Source: a bacterium (GTDB lineage Bacteria > Bacillota > Clostridia > Oscillospirales > Oscillospiraceae). Taken from it: a stretch of DNA of 64,000 nucleotides. The first letter of the stretch is position 1; every line of letters starts with the position of its first letter. A program made the translations under genes and the position numbers. Under the pieces are notes generated by a model, which searched no databases, had not been told where the DNA came from, and was given only the letters and a program-made list of their open reading frames with translations. This document shows positions 43,506-51,848 of this stretch, in pieces. The stretch spans positions 1-64,000 of the forward strand of contig SFQY01000011.1 of the NCBI GenBank assembly GCA_004562395.1, given 5' to 3'.

Positions 43506-44729
43506 ATGAAGAAAACCGTATTGAGAGAGTACGCCCGGCTCATTGTCCGCTGCGGCGTCAACATTCAGAAGGGCCAGGAGGTCATGATCTATGCCGATCT
43601 GGACCAGCCTGAGTTCGTCCAGATGGTGGTGGAGGAGGCCTACAAGGCCAAGGCCAAGAAGGTCACCGTGGAGTGGAACTACCAGCCTCTGCAGAAGGTC
43701 CGGGTCCGCTACGAGTCCGTCAAGACCCTGGGCACCGTCCCCGAGTGGGTGAAGGCCAAGCAGGAGCATCTGTGTGAAGTGCTTCCCGCCCGGATCCACC
43801 TGATCTCCGAGGACCCCGACGGCCTGAAGGGCATCAACATGGAGAAGCTCGCCAAGGCCAATCAGATGGCCTATCCCATCCTGAAGCCCTACCATGACCG
43901 CCGGGAGAACAAGGAACAGTGGTGCATCGCCGCCGTTCCCGGTGCCGCCTGGGCCAAGAAGGTCTTCCCCGGTATGCGCACCAGCCAGGCCATGGAGAAG
44001 CTTTGGGAGGCCATCCTGTTTACCTCCCGGGTTACCGACGACCCCGTGAAGGCCTGGCAGGAGCATAACGCCGACCTCCATGACCGCTGCGCCTACCTGA
44101 ACAGCCTGAAGATCCGGAGCCTGCACTACACCGCCGACAACGGCACTGACCTGACCGTGGGCATGATCCCCCAGGGCGAGTGGAAGGGCGGCGGAGACAC
44201 CAGCCTGCAGGGCGTCTTCTTCAACCCCAACATCCCCACCGAGGAGTGCTTCATCTCCCCGATGAAGGGCGAGGCCGAGGGCATCGTCTATTCCACCAAG
44301 CCCCTTTCCTACCGGGGCATCCTCATCGAGAATTTCTCCGTCCGCTTTGAAAAGGGCAAGGCCGTGGAGGTCAAGGCGGAGAAGGGCGAGGACGTGCTGA
44401 AGACCATGATCGCCATGGACGAGGGCGCGGCTTACCTGGGCGAGTGCGCCCTGGTGCCCCAGCACAGCCCCATCTGCGAAAGCGGCATCCTGTTCTATAA
44501 CACCCTGTTCGACGAGAACGCCGCCTGCCACCTGGCCCTGGGCATGGGCTTTGCCGACACCATCCAGGACTTCCAGAACAAGACCCTGGAGGAGTGCCGG
44601 GAGCTGGGCATCAACGACTCCATGATCCACGAGGACTTCATGATCGGCTGCGACAGCATGAACATCGACGGCATCTGCGAAGACGGCAAGGTGGTGCCCA
44701 TCTTCCGCGGCGGCAACTGGGCGTTTTAA
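43506..44729 (+). CDS. M29 family aminopeptidase (thermophilic-type metallopeptidase)
   Basis: A 407-residue cytoplasmic enzyme. GGAGGAG precedes ATG 43506. The C-terminal metal centre is recognisable: Glu in NIPTEECF, Glu in LGECALVP, His and neighbours in NTLFDENAACHLALGMGF, and MIHEDFMIGCDSMNIDG near the end. The N-terminal LIVRCGVNIQKGQEVMIYAD is also typical of the family. It removes N-terminal residues from peptides using two metal ions. It is a single-gene unit with its own promoter. Confidence 0.93.
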   Translation: MKKTVLREYARLIVRCGVNIQKGQEVMIYADLDQPEFVQMVVEEAYKAKAKKVTVEWNYQPLQKVRVRYESVKTLGTVPEWVKAKQEHLCEVLPARIHLISEDPDGLKGINMEKLAKANQMAYPILKPYHDRRENKEQWCIAAVPGAAWAKKVFPGMRTSQAMEKLWEAILFTSRVTDDPVKAWQEHNADLHDRCAYLNSLKIRSLHYTADNGTDLTVGMIPQGEWKGGGDTSLQGVFFNPNIPTEECFISPMKGEAEGIVYSTKPLSYRGILIENFSVRFEKGKAVEVKAEKGEDVLKTMIAMDEGAAYLGECALVPQHSPICESGILFYNTLFDENAACHLALGMGFADTIQDFQNKTLEECRELGINDSMIHEDFMIGCDSMNIDGICEDGKVVPIFRGGNWAF

Positions 44730-44755
44730 GCCCGCGAAGCTGCGGCGCGGAAAAT

Positions 44756-45047
44756 GATCGTTTAGCTGCGCAGTGGGCAATACCTTCCCCCGGGGGGAAG
44801 GTGCCCCAGTGCGCGCACTGGGGCGGATGAGGAACGGCGACATCTTACCATTTGCAATGCAGTCAACTGAAACCGTACAGCCTTTTCCAATGTACCTTTT
44901 TAACGAGCTGCATACAAATTCGAAACATATCGCCGTTCCTCTTCAGTCATAAAAATCCGTTCCGAAGAGCGGATTTTTATGCCAGCTTCCCCCCGGGGGA
45001 AGCTATGGGCGCTCCCGCGCCAGAGGAGCCAACGAAGATAAACGATC
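44756..45047 (+). repeat. Modular inverted-repeat element, module B, long copy (X)
   Basis: 292 bp with inverted ends GATCGTTTA (44756) and TAAACGATC (45039-45047). The sequence 44769-45018 is a near-perfect inverted copy of element Y (41897-42144). It includes the hairpin GGTGCCCCAGTGCGCGCACT and a long palindrome CATAAAAATCCGTTCCGAAG ... ATTTTTATG that could act as a terminator for the aminopeptidase. The gap 44730-45314 otherwise holds only the L31 promoter. Confidence 0.88.
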
Positions 45048-45219
45048 ATTTACCGCAGCACCGCACCCATGGTCGAGAGGCCCAGAGGATGTAGGTCCCG
45101 CACCCAGCGTGCGTAACGCATTCGCCGCGGGCCTTGCCCGCGTAAACGATCCTTTTCGGCATCCATGCCCCGCTCTGCACCGGTTTTCACGCTTTTTTGA
45201 AAAAAACTGAAAAAAACAC

Positions 45220-45248
45220 TTGCATTCTTGCGCCCTGTGTGTTATGAT
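45220..45248 (+). promoter_or_regulatory. Promoter of rpmE
   Basis: TTGCAT, 17-base spacer, TATGAT, with an AT-rich upstream tract of A runs (45196-45216) like an UP element; 67 bp before the ATG. Confidence 0.75.
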
Positions 45249-45314
45249 ATCCGGGCGATTGAAGATTGCTGAGGGCTACTATGCCCTTTAACTGATAAGA
45301 AAGAGGTGAACGAA

Positions 45315-45515
45315 ATGAAGGAAGGTATCCATCCCAAGTACGAACAGACCACCATCCGCTGTGCATGCGGCAATGTCTTTACCACCGGTTCTACCAAAAA
45401 GGACATTCGCGTTGAGATCTGCTCCAAGTGCCACCCTTTCTATACCGGCAAGCAGAAGCTGGTTGACACCGGTGGACGTGTTGATCGGTTCAACAAGCGT
45501 TTTGGCCTGAAGTAA
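45315..45515 (+). CDS. rpmE: 50S ribosomal protein L31 (zinc-binding form)
   Basis: 66 residues. KEGIHPKYEQTTIRCACGN is the L31 N-terminus. Cys16, Cys18, Cys36 and Cys39 form the zinc ribbon of the C+ type, so this is the zinc-replete form. ATG 45315 has AGAGGTGA upstream; the in-frame GTG 45306 lies inside that site and is rejected. It has its own promoter and a strong terminator. Confidence 0.97.
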   Translation: MKEGIHPKYEQTTIRCACGNVFTTGSTKKDIRVEICSKCHPFYTGKQKLVDTGGRVDRFNKRFGLK

Positions 45516-45526
45516 GACCCCTCAAG

Positions 45527-45559
45527 ATCCGCACTACGGTATCGTGGTGCGGATTTTTC
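45527..45559 (+). terminator. Rho-independent terminator of rpmE
   Basis: ATCCGCACTACG pairs with CGTGGTGCGGAT (one G-U pair) across GTAT, then TTTTT. Confidence 0.92.
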
Positions 45560-45590
45560 TTTTTGTTCACAATTTTCGACAGGAAAAGGA

Positions 45591-45620
45591 TTGCCCCCGG
45601 TGTGGAATCTGTGGTATAAT
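45591..45620 (+). promoter_or_regulatory. Promoter of hflX-yigZ
   Basis: TTGCCC, 18-base spacer, consensus TATAAT, 68 bp before the hflX ATG. Confidence 0.72.
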
Positions 45621-45687
45621 ATTTTATAAAATGTAAGAACGAAGCGAGAGTTGAGATATGAGATGTCTCTTGCGGACGGAGGTATGA

Positions 45688-46956
45688 ATGGAAGAGAATT
45701 TTGATCGGGCGGTCCAGGAGCGGGCGGTGCTGGTGGGCCTGAATGCCGACTGCTTTACCGACGAACAAACCGCCACTGCCGAGACACTGGAGGAGCTGGA
45801 GGACCTGCTGGAAACCGCCGGCGGCTTCTGCACCGGGAAGGTGCTGCAGAACCGCCACACCCCCGACTCCCACTGCTTTATCGGCGAGGGCAAGGCCCTG
45901 GAAGTGAAAATGCTGGTGGAGGCCACCGCTTCGACCATGGTGGTCTTTGACAACGAGCTGTCCCCCGGCAACATCCGGGCTCTGGAGGAGATCATCGGCG
46001 TCACGGTCCTGGACCGCAGCGCCCTGATCCTGGACATTTTCGCCCAGCGGGCAAAGACCAAGGAAGGCCGGCTGCAGGTGGAGCTGGCCCAGTACAAGTA
46101 TCTGCTGCCCCGGCTCTCCGGCATGGGGGCCAGCCTCTCCCGGCAGGGCGGCGGCATCGGTACCCGTGGCCCCGGCGAGACCAAGCTGGAATCGGACCGC
46201 CGTCACATCCGGGAGCGGATCAACCGGCTGGAGGAGGAACTGGAGCAGGTCCGGAAGGTCCGCTCTGTTCAGCGGGAGCGCCGGATGAAGAATTCCATCC
46301 CGGTGGTGGCCATCGTGGGCTACACCAACGCGGGTAAGTCCACCCTTTTGAATCAGCTCACCGGCGCCGGGATCCCGGCCAACAACCGGCTCTTTGACAC
46401 CCTGGACACCACCTCCAGGCTTTTGACCGTTTCGGACAACCTGGATGTGATTTTGTCCGACACCGTTGGCTTCATCGCCAAGCTGCCCCACCATCTGGTG
46501 GACGCCTTCCGGGCGACCCTGGAGGAGCTGGAATACGCGGACCTGCTGCTGCACGTTATCGACGCTTCCGATCCCTACCTGGAGCAGCACATCGCGGTGG
46601 TGAACAAGCTCATTTCCCAGCTGGCCCGGCCCGGCACCCCGGTGCTGAAGTGCTACAACAAGGCCGACCTGGTCTATTCCGAGGACATCCCCGTGGGCCG
46701 GGACATTGTGGCCATCTCCGCCAAGCGGGGCATCAACATGGACGGCCTGCTGAAGGCCATCGAGAAGGCCCTGGACCAGGCCCGGCACCATGTGGTGCTG
46801 CGGCTGCCCTATTCCATGGGCGGCCAGGTGGAGACCCTCCACGACAACGCCCAGGTGAAGTCCGTGGAGTATACCGCCGAGGGAATCGAAGTGGAAGCCG
46901 TGCTGGACGAGATCCTGTTCGGCAGGCTTCGGGAGTATGTGATCAAGGAGTGCTGA
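45688..46956 (+). CDS. hflX: GTPase HflX
   Basis: A 422-residue ribosome-associated GTPase. The N-terminal HflX domain contains ELSPGNIRALEE, VLDRSALILDIFAQRA and the glycine-rich GGGIGTRGPGETKLE; the G domain follows (P-loop GYTNAGKST, switch LFDTLDTTSR, DTVGF, NKADL). HflX splits stalled or hibernating 70S ribosomes. GGAGGT precedes ATG. The yigZ gene starts 3 bp after its stop, forming an operon. Confidence 0.96.
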   Translation: MEENFDRAVQERAVLVGLNADCFTDEQTATAETLEELEDLLETAGGFCTGKVLQNRHTPDSHCFIGEGKALEVKMLVEATASTMVVFDNELSPGNIRALEEIIGVTVLDRSALILDIFAQRAKTKEGRLQVELAQYKYLLPRLSGMGASLSRQGGGIGTRGPGETKLESDRRHIRERINRLEEELEQVRKVRSVQRERRMKNSIPVVAIVGYTNAGKSTLLNQLTGAGIPANNRLFDTLDTTSRLLTVSDNLDVILSDTVGFIAKLPHHLVDAFRATLEELEYADLLLHVIDASDPYLEQHIAVVNKLISQLARPGTPVLKCYNKADLVYSEDIPVGRDIVAISAKRGINMDGLLKAIEKALDQARHHVVLRLPYSMGGQVETLHDNAQVKSVEYTAEGIEVEAVLDEILFGRLREYVIKEC

Positions 46957-46959
46957 CAC

Positions 46960-47589
46960 TTGGAGGAGTACCTGGTGCCCACCCGGTTCGGGGAAGCTGA
47001 ATTTATCGAAAAGAAATCCCGCTTCATCGGCCGGGCCTGGCCCGTGGAGTCGGAGGAGGAAGCCCTGGAGAAGATCCAGCAGATGAAGAAGCAGCATTAC
47101 GACGCCACCCACAACTGCTGGGCCTACATCATAAAAGACGGCCCGGTGCGCTTCTCCGACGACGGAGAGCCCGGCGGCACCGCGGGAATGCCCATGCTGC
47201 AGGTACTGCAGCGGGAGGGGCTGTATAATGTGGTCTGCGTGGTGACAAGGTACTTTGGCGGCATTCTCCTGGGGGCCGGGGGCTTGGTCCGGGCCTACAC
47301 CAGAGGGGCCAAGATCGCTGTGGACGCCGCCGGAAAGTCCATGAAGCGGGTCTGGACGGTGCTGTACGTGCCCTGCCCCTACCCCTTCTACGAGCGGGTG
47401 AAGCTGGAGGCCGCCAATTTCGGCGGCATGGTCCGTCAGACGGACTTCGGCGCGGAGGTGGAGCTGGAGCTTCTCTTCCCGGAAAACCAGGTGTCGGCCT
47501 TTCTGGAAAAGCTGACGGACATGACCGCCGGCACCGTGGAGGCCTTGGAAACCGGACAGGAGTACCGGGCGTTTCCTGTTGAAAACTGA
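46960..47589 (+). CDS. YigZ/IMPACT family protein
   Basis: 209 residues. The N-terminal IMPACT domain has the family signature: FIEKKSRFIGRAWPV, YDATHNCWAYI, FSDDGEPGGTAGMPML, VTRYFGGILLGAGGLVRAY. A C-terminal EF-G-like domain (about 135-205) follows. Start is TTG at 46960 with AAGGAG 9 bases upstream; no ATG is available at the conserved N-terminus. Bacterial members are of unsettled function and may bind ribosomes, which fits the pairing with HflX. Confidence 0.92.
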   Translation: MEEYLVPTRFGEAEFIEKKSRFIGRAWPVESEEEALEKIQQMKKQHYDATHNCWAYIIKDGPVRFSDDGEPGGTAGMPMLQVLQREGLYNVVCVVTRYFGGILLGAGGLVRAYTRGAKIAVDAAGKSMKRVWTVLYVPCPYPFYERVKLEAANFGGMVRQTDFGAEVELELLFPENQVSAFLEKLTDMTAGTVEALETGQEYRAFPVEN

Positions 47590-47607
47590 AAATTACTTAA
47601 GGTGCTT

Positions 47608-47896
47608 ATCGGCTTTGCTCAACAAAGCGACAAATTGGAATTTGACGGGGTGTTCCGTAGGGCGGGGTCATGACCCCGCCGACCAGGTTCCGATTTATGC
47701 CCGGGGATCATTCAACGGAATCGCCAGGAAATCGTTACGTTTCGGCGGGGGCGAGCCCCCGCCCTACGGTATGAACGAGCCATTTTCCGTTCAACCAACC
47801 GATCGGAAACTCGCAGCGGGTCGGCGGGGTCATGACATAAGCCCTACGAAACATCCCTGCAAACACCTATTTACCGGGCAGCTGTGTAAAGCCGAT
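47608..47896. repeat. Modular inverted-repeat element, module A (copy E4)
   Basis: 289 bp with inverted ends ATCGGCTTT / AAAGCCGAT. Inside are GGCGGGGTCATGACCCCGCC (left), a central GGCGGGGGCGAGCCCCCGCC, and GGTCATGACATAAGCCCTAC (right). The core matches E1 in the same orientation. It fills most of the 47590-48004 gap, where I see no gene. Confidence 0.8.
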
Positions 47897-48004
47897 ATGC
47901 ACGTTACTGAAAATGGTTGGATCGATGCTGTGGCGCTTACGGCGCCGCAGCAACCATCGTAAAACTCATAGGCGCAATCAAATTCAATAAACGGAGGGAT
48001 TGCC

Positions 48005-49018
48005 ATGACGGTACGGGAAGAATTGGAGCGGCAGGAGCATAAGCGCCTGAATCCTTTGGCTGCCTTCGCGGATCAGAGCAAGGGCCGTCCCCGGTTCGAG
48101 GAGCCCCGGGAGGAGGACGTGCGGACCTGCTACCAGCGGGACATTGACCGCATCGTCCACAGCAAGGCCTTCCGCCGTCTGATCCACAAGACCCAGGTGT
48201 TCCTCCGGCCGGAGGGGGACCACTACCGGACCCGGATGACCCACACCCTGGAGGTAAGCCGGATCGCCGGCACCATCACCCGGGCCCTGGGACTGAACGA
48301 GGACCTGGCCGAGGCCATTGCCATGGGCCACGATCTGGGCCACACGCCCTTCGGCCACGCCGGTGAAGCGGCGCTGACCCAGTGCCTGGGCAAGCCCTTC
48401 CGCCACAACGAGCAGAGCCTGCGGGTGGTGGATTATCTGGAAAAGGACGGCCAGGGCCTGAACCTGACCTACGAGGTCCGTATGGGGATCCTGGGCCACA
48501 CCGGCGAGAGCTGGCCGGAAACCCTGGAGGGCCAGATCGTCCGCCGTTCCGACCAGATCGCCTACGTCAACCACGACATCGACGACGCCATCCGGGCGGG
48601 GATCCTGACCAATGACGACATTCCCCGGGCCATATCCGGCGTGCTGGGCAATACCCACAGCTGCCGCATCAACACCCTGGTCACCGACGCCATCCGGACC
48701 TCCCGGGAGGCGGGGGCGGTGTGCCTTTCTCCGGTGGTGGACCGGGCGCTGAAGGATCTGCGGGCCTTCATGTTCGAGCGGGTCTACCGCAACCCAGTAG
48801 CCAAGGGGGAGGAGAGCAAGGCCAAGGCCATGCTGCAGCGGCTGTACGAATATTACATCACCCATCCTGAGTCCCTGCCGGAGGACTTTCAGCCCCAGCT
48901 GAGCTTTGACGGCATGGAGCGCACCGTCTGCGACTATATTGCCGGCATGACGGACAACTACGCCGTGGACAAGTATACCGAGATCTTTATCCCCATGGGC
49001 TGGAACGTCAGAGGGTAG
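48005..49018 (+). CDS. dGTPase-like HD-domain nucleotidohydrolase
   Basis: A 337-residue protein of the deoxyguanosine triphosphate triphosphohydrolase type 2 family. HD-domain metal ligands are in RMTHTLEVSRIA (His) and AMGHDLGHTPFGHAGE (His-Asp), with a later Asp in RRSDQIAYVNHDIDD. The N-terminus SKAFRRLIHKTQVF is also conserved. It hydrolyses dNTPs to nucleosides and triphosphate. ACGGAGGG precedes ATG. It lies just upstream of dnaG, a common clostridial order. Confidence 0.93.
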   Translation: MTVREELERQEHKRLNPLAAFADQSKGRPRFEEPREEDVRTCYQRDIDRIVHSKAFRRLIHKTQVFLRPEGDHYRTRMTHTLEVSRIAGTITRALGLNEDLAEAIAMGHDLGHTPFGHAGEAALTQCLGKPFRHNEQSLRVVDYLEKDGQGLNLTYEVRMGILGHTGESWPETLEGQIVRRSDQIAYVNHDIDDAIRAGILTNDDIPRAISGVLGNTHSCRINTLVTDAIRTSREAGAVCLSPVVDRALKDLRAFMFERVYRNPVAKGEESKAKAMLQRLYEYYITHPESLPEDFQPQLSFDGMERTVCDYIAGMTDNYAVDKYTEIFIPMGWNVRG

Positions 49019-49075
49019 AGAAGAATGTAAAATTCCGGTAACGATTCAGTAGCACCCGAAATTTCTCATATCAAT

Positions 49076-49150
49076 GATCGTTTACGCTTGCACCATTTCG
49101 TAGGGCGGGGTCATGACCCCGCCCTACGAAGGCTGCAACTATAAACGATC
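49076..49150. repeat. Minimal inverted-repeat element, module A (copy E5)
   Basis: Only 75 bp: GATCGTTTACGCTTGCACC... and its inverted partner ending TAAACGATC, with TTCGTAGGGCGGGGTCATGA / CCCCGCCCTACGAA in the middle. It is effectively the two ends of the family joined with no core, between the dGTPase and dnaG genes. Confidence 0.82.
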
Positions 49151-49221
49151 CTTTACGTGAAATTCTCTGCCACGACTGAATCGCTACAAATTCTGAATGA
49201 CCCGCGAAAGGAGGAGGGACC

Positions 49222-50976
49222 ATGGCTTTCCCACCGGCATTTTTGGATGAGCTGACCGCGAGAAACCCAATTGAAGATGTGGTGGGGCAGTATGTGACCC
49301 TGAAGCGGTCCGGGTCCAACCTGTTTGGCCTGTGTCCCTTCCACGGGGAGAAGACCGCCTCCTTTTCCGTGGCTCCCGACAAGGGGATCTACTACTGCTT
49401 CGGCTGCCACAAGGGCGGCGGCGTCATCAATTTTGAGATGGAGATCGAGGGCCTGAGCTATCCCGACGCCGTCCGGGCCCTGGCCAAGCGGGCGGGAATG
49501 GAGGTCCCCGAGGACGAGCAGTACCAGTCCCGCTACCGCCAGCAGGAGCGGCTGTGGGCGCTGCACAAGGAGGCAGCCCGGTTCTTTCACAGCCAGCTCT
49601 ACGCCCCCATCGGCGCGGAGGCGATGAAGTATGCCCAGGGCCGGGGCATGTCCCAAACCACCCTGACCCGGTTCGGCATCGGCTACGCCCCGGACAGCTG
49701 GACGGATCTGGTGGACGCCATGCGGAAGAAGGGCTATACCGATCAGGAACTGAAGGACTCGGGCCTTGTGACCCAATCCCGGAAGAACGGCGGCCTTTTC
49801 GACCGGTTCCGGGACCGGCTGATGTTCCCTATCATCGATGTCCGGGGCAATGTCATCGGCTTCGGCGGCCGGATCATGAACAATACGGACAAATCCGCCG
49901 CCAAATACTTAAACTCTCCGGAGACTCTGATCTTCAACAAGCGCAAGAACCTCTTTGCCCTGAACCTGGCCAAAAAGAGCAAGCTGGGATACCTGATCCT
50001 GGTGGAGGGCTATATGGACGCCATCGCCCTGCACCAGTACGGCTTTGACTGCGCGGTGGCCTCCCTGGGCACCGCCCTGACGGAGGACGGCGCCGCGCTG
50101 CTGTCCCGGTACACCGACCAGGTGGTGCTGATCTACGACGGCGACACCGCGGGCCAGAACGCCACCCAGCGGGCCATTCCCATTCTGGAAAAGGCGGGGC
50201 TGAAGGTGAAGGTCCTGCAGATGCGGGACGCCAAGGATCCGGATGAATTTCTGAAAAAATTCGGCGCCGACCGGTTTCGGCTTCTGCTGGAGGAATCCTC
50301 CAACCGGGTGGAATACCAGCTGGGCGCCATCGCGAAGAAGTATGACCTTCGGGACGACGACCAGCGGGTGCAGTACCTGCAGGAGGCGGCGGAGCTTCTG
50401 GGGAGCCTCCCGGGAGCGGTCCAGCGGGAGGTCTACGGCACCCGGGTGGCGGAAAATGCCCGCATCGGCCCCGACGCCATGAAGCTGGAGATCGACCGGG
50501 CCAGAAAACGCCGTCTGGCCCGGGAGAAAAAGCAGCAGGAGAAGATCGATCTGGCTCCCGCCCGGAGCCTGCAGCCCAAAAGCAGGACCATCCGCTATGA
50601 CAATCTGAAATCCGCCATGGCGGAGGAGATGCTGCTGGCCCTGATCCTTCAGGAGCCTGCCCTGCTGGAGCAGACGGGGGAGCTGAAGCCGGAGATCTTT
50701 TCCTCGCCGCTGCTGGGCCGGGTCTACGGCCAGTTGGCCCAGCGTTACCGCCAGGGGCTGGAGGTGTCCGTCGGCGGCCTGACGGACCTGACAAACGAGG
50801 AGATGTCCCATGTGGCGGGGATCCTCCAGCGGCAGCACGGACCTGTGAACGAGCAGGCACTGCAGGACTGCCTGGGGACCATCCGTCGGGAATACCAGGC
50901 CCGGAAGGTGGAGACAGAGGACGACCTGCTGGCTCTGCGCAATCAATTGAAGGAAAGAAAAGGAATCAAAGCATGA
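49222..50976 (+). CDS. dnaG: DNA primase
   Basis: A 584-residue primase. The CHC2 zinc finger is Cys38, His41, Cys59, Cys62 (LCPFHGEKT ... YYCFGC). The DnaG N domain and Toprim domain follow (LVEGYMDAIALHQYG with the catalytic Glu, DGDTAGQNA with acidic residues). The C-terminal helicase-binding region (about 440-584) is present. It makes RNA primers at the replication fork. AAAGGAGG precedes ATG. The stop overlaps the next start (ATGA), so translation is coupled to the sigma factor gene. Confidence 0.97.
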   Translation: MAFPPAFLDELTARNPIEDVVGQYVTLKRSGSNLFGLCPFHGEKTASFSVAPDKGIYYCFGCHKGGGVINFEMEIEGLSYPDAVRALAKRAGMEVPEDEQYQSRYRQQERLWALHKEAARFFHSQLYAPIGAEAMKYAQGRGMSQTTLTRFGIGYAPDSWTDLVDAMRKKGYTDQELKDSGLVTQSRKNGGLFDRFRDRLMFPIIDVRGNVIGFGGRIMNNTDKSAAKYLNSPETLIFNKRKNLFALNLAKKSKLGYLILVEGYMDAIALHQYGFDCAVASLGTALTEDGAALLSRYTDQVVLIYDGDTAGQNATQRAIPILEKAGLKVKVLQMRDAKDPDEFLKKFGADRFRLLLEESSNRVEYQLGAIAKKYDLRDDDQRVQYLQEAAELLGSLPGAVQREVYGTRVAENARIGPDAMKLEIDRARKRRLAREKKQQEKIDLAPARSLQPKSRTIRYDNLKSAMAEEMLLALILQEPALLEQTGELKPEIFSSPLLGRVYGQLAQRYRQGLEVSVGGLTDLTNEEMSHVAGILQRQHGPVNEQALQDCLGTIRREYQARKVETEDDLLALRNQLKERKGIKA

Positions 50977-51848
50977 CACAGGAGCTTTTGGATAAGCAAA
51001 CAGAGACCCCCATCAGCACCGGTGAGGAGGATGTCCGGCAGTTTCTGCGGGAGATCCGGGAATATCCCCGTCTGACGCCCGAGGAGGAACGGGAGCTGGC
51101 CAGACGCTGCGCCCAGGGGGATGAGAACGCCATCCGCCAGATGGTCAACTCCAATCTGCGGCTGGTGGTGTCCATCGCCCGGGAGTATGCCGGCCGGGGC
51201 GTGGCGCTGATGGACCTGATCCAGGAGGGCAGCATCGGCCTGCTGGCCGCCGCCCGGAAATTTGACTATACCAGAGATCTGCGCTTTTCCACCTACGCCA
51301 CAAAATGGATCCGTCAGGGGGTGACCCGGTGTCTGCTGAACCATTCTGGCCCCATCCGGGTGCCCCTGCACACCGCCGAGCGGATGCGCAAGGTCCAGTC
51401 GGTCCGCTCCGCCCTGCTTCAGGAGAACGGGGAGGAGCCAACCCCGGCGGAGATCGCGGAGCGCAGCGGCATCCCGGAGGCCAAGGTGGAGGAGCTGATG
51501 CAGTTGACCCCCGACGTCTGCTCCCTGGACGTGCCCACGGGAGAGGATGACGACGGCGCTCTGGGAAGCCTGCTGCAGGATGCCCAGGCCCCCCAGCCCT
51601 ACGAGGAGCTGGTCCGGCAGGAGCTGGAACACACCATGGACTGGCTGCTGTCCACCCTCACCGACCGCCAGCAGCAGATCCTGCGGCTGCACTTCGGCAT
51701 GGAGGACGGCCACTGCTACTCCCTGGAGGAGATCGGCAAAAAGCTGGGGATCTCCAAGGAGCGGGTCCGCCAGGTGGAGCGGCAGGCTATGGACAAGCTG
51801 CAGAAAAACGGTGCCAGTCTGGGATTGGAGGAGTTTTTAAATGAATGA
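50973..51848 (+). CDS. Sigma-70 family RNA polymerase sigma factor (RpoD-like, short)
   Basis: 291 residues, lacking region 1.1. Region 1.2 (DVRQFLREIREYPRLT), region 2 (SNLRLVVSIAREYAGRGVAL, DLIQEGSIGL, RFSTYATKWIRQ), region 3 (PAEIAERSGIPEAKV) and region 4.2 (SLEEIGKKLGISKERVRQVE) are all present. Position after dnaG is that of the housekeeping rpoD, but one of the two promoter-melting Trp of region 2.3 is Lys here (ATKWIRQ instead of ATWWIRQ), and the protein is shorter than typical RpoD. It may be primary or a group-2 sigma. The next gene overlaps it by 8 bp. Confidence 0.88.
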   Translation: MTQELLDKQTETPISTGEEDVRQFLREIREYPRLTPEEERELARRCAQGDENAIRQMVNSNLRLVVSIAREYAGRGVALMDLIQEGSIGLLAAARKFDYTRDLRFSTYATKWIRQGVTRCLLNHSGPIRVPLHTAERMRKVQSVRSALLQENGEEPTPAEIAERSGIPEAKVEELMQLTPDVCSLDVPTGEDDDGALGSLLQDAQAPQPYEELVRQELEHTMDWLLSTLTDRQQQILRLHFGMEDGHCYSLEEIGKKLGISKERVRQVERQAMDKLQKNGASLGLEEFLNE

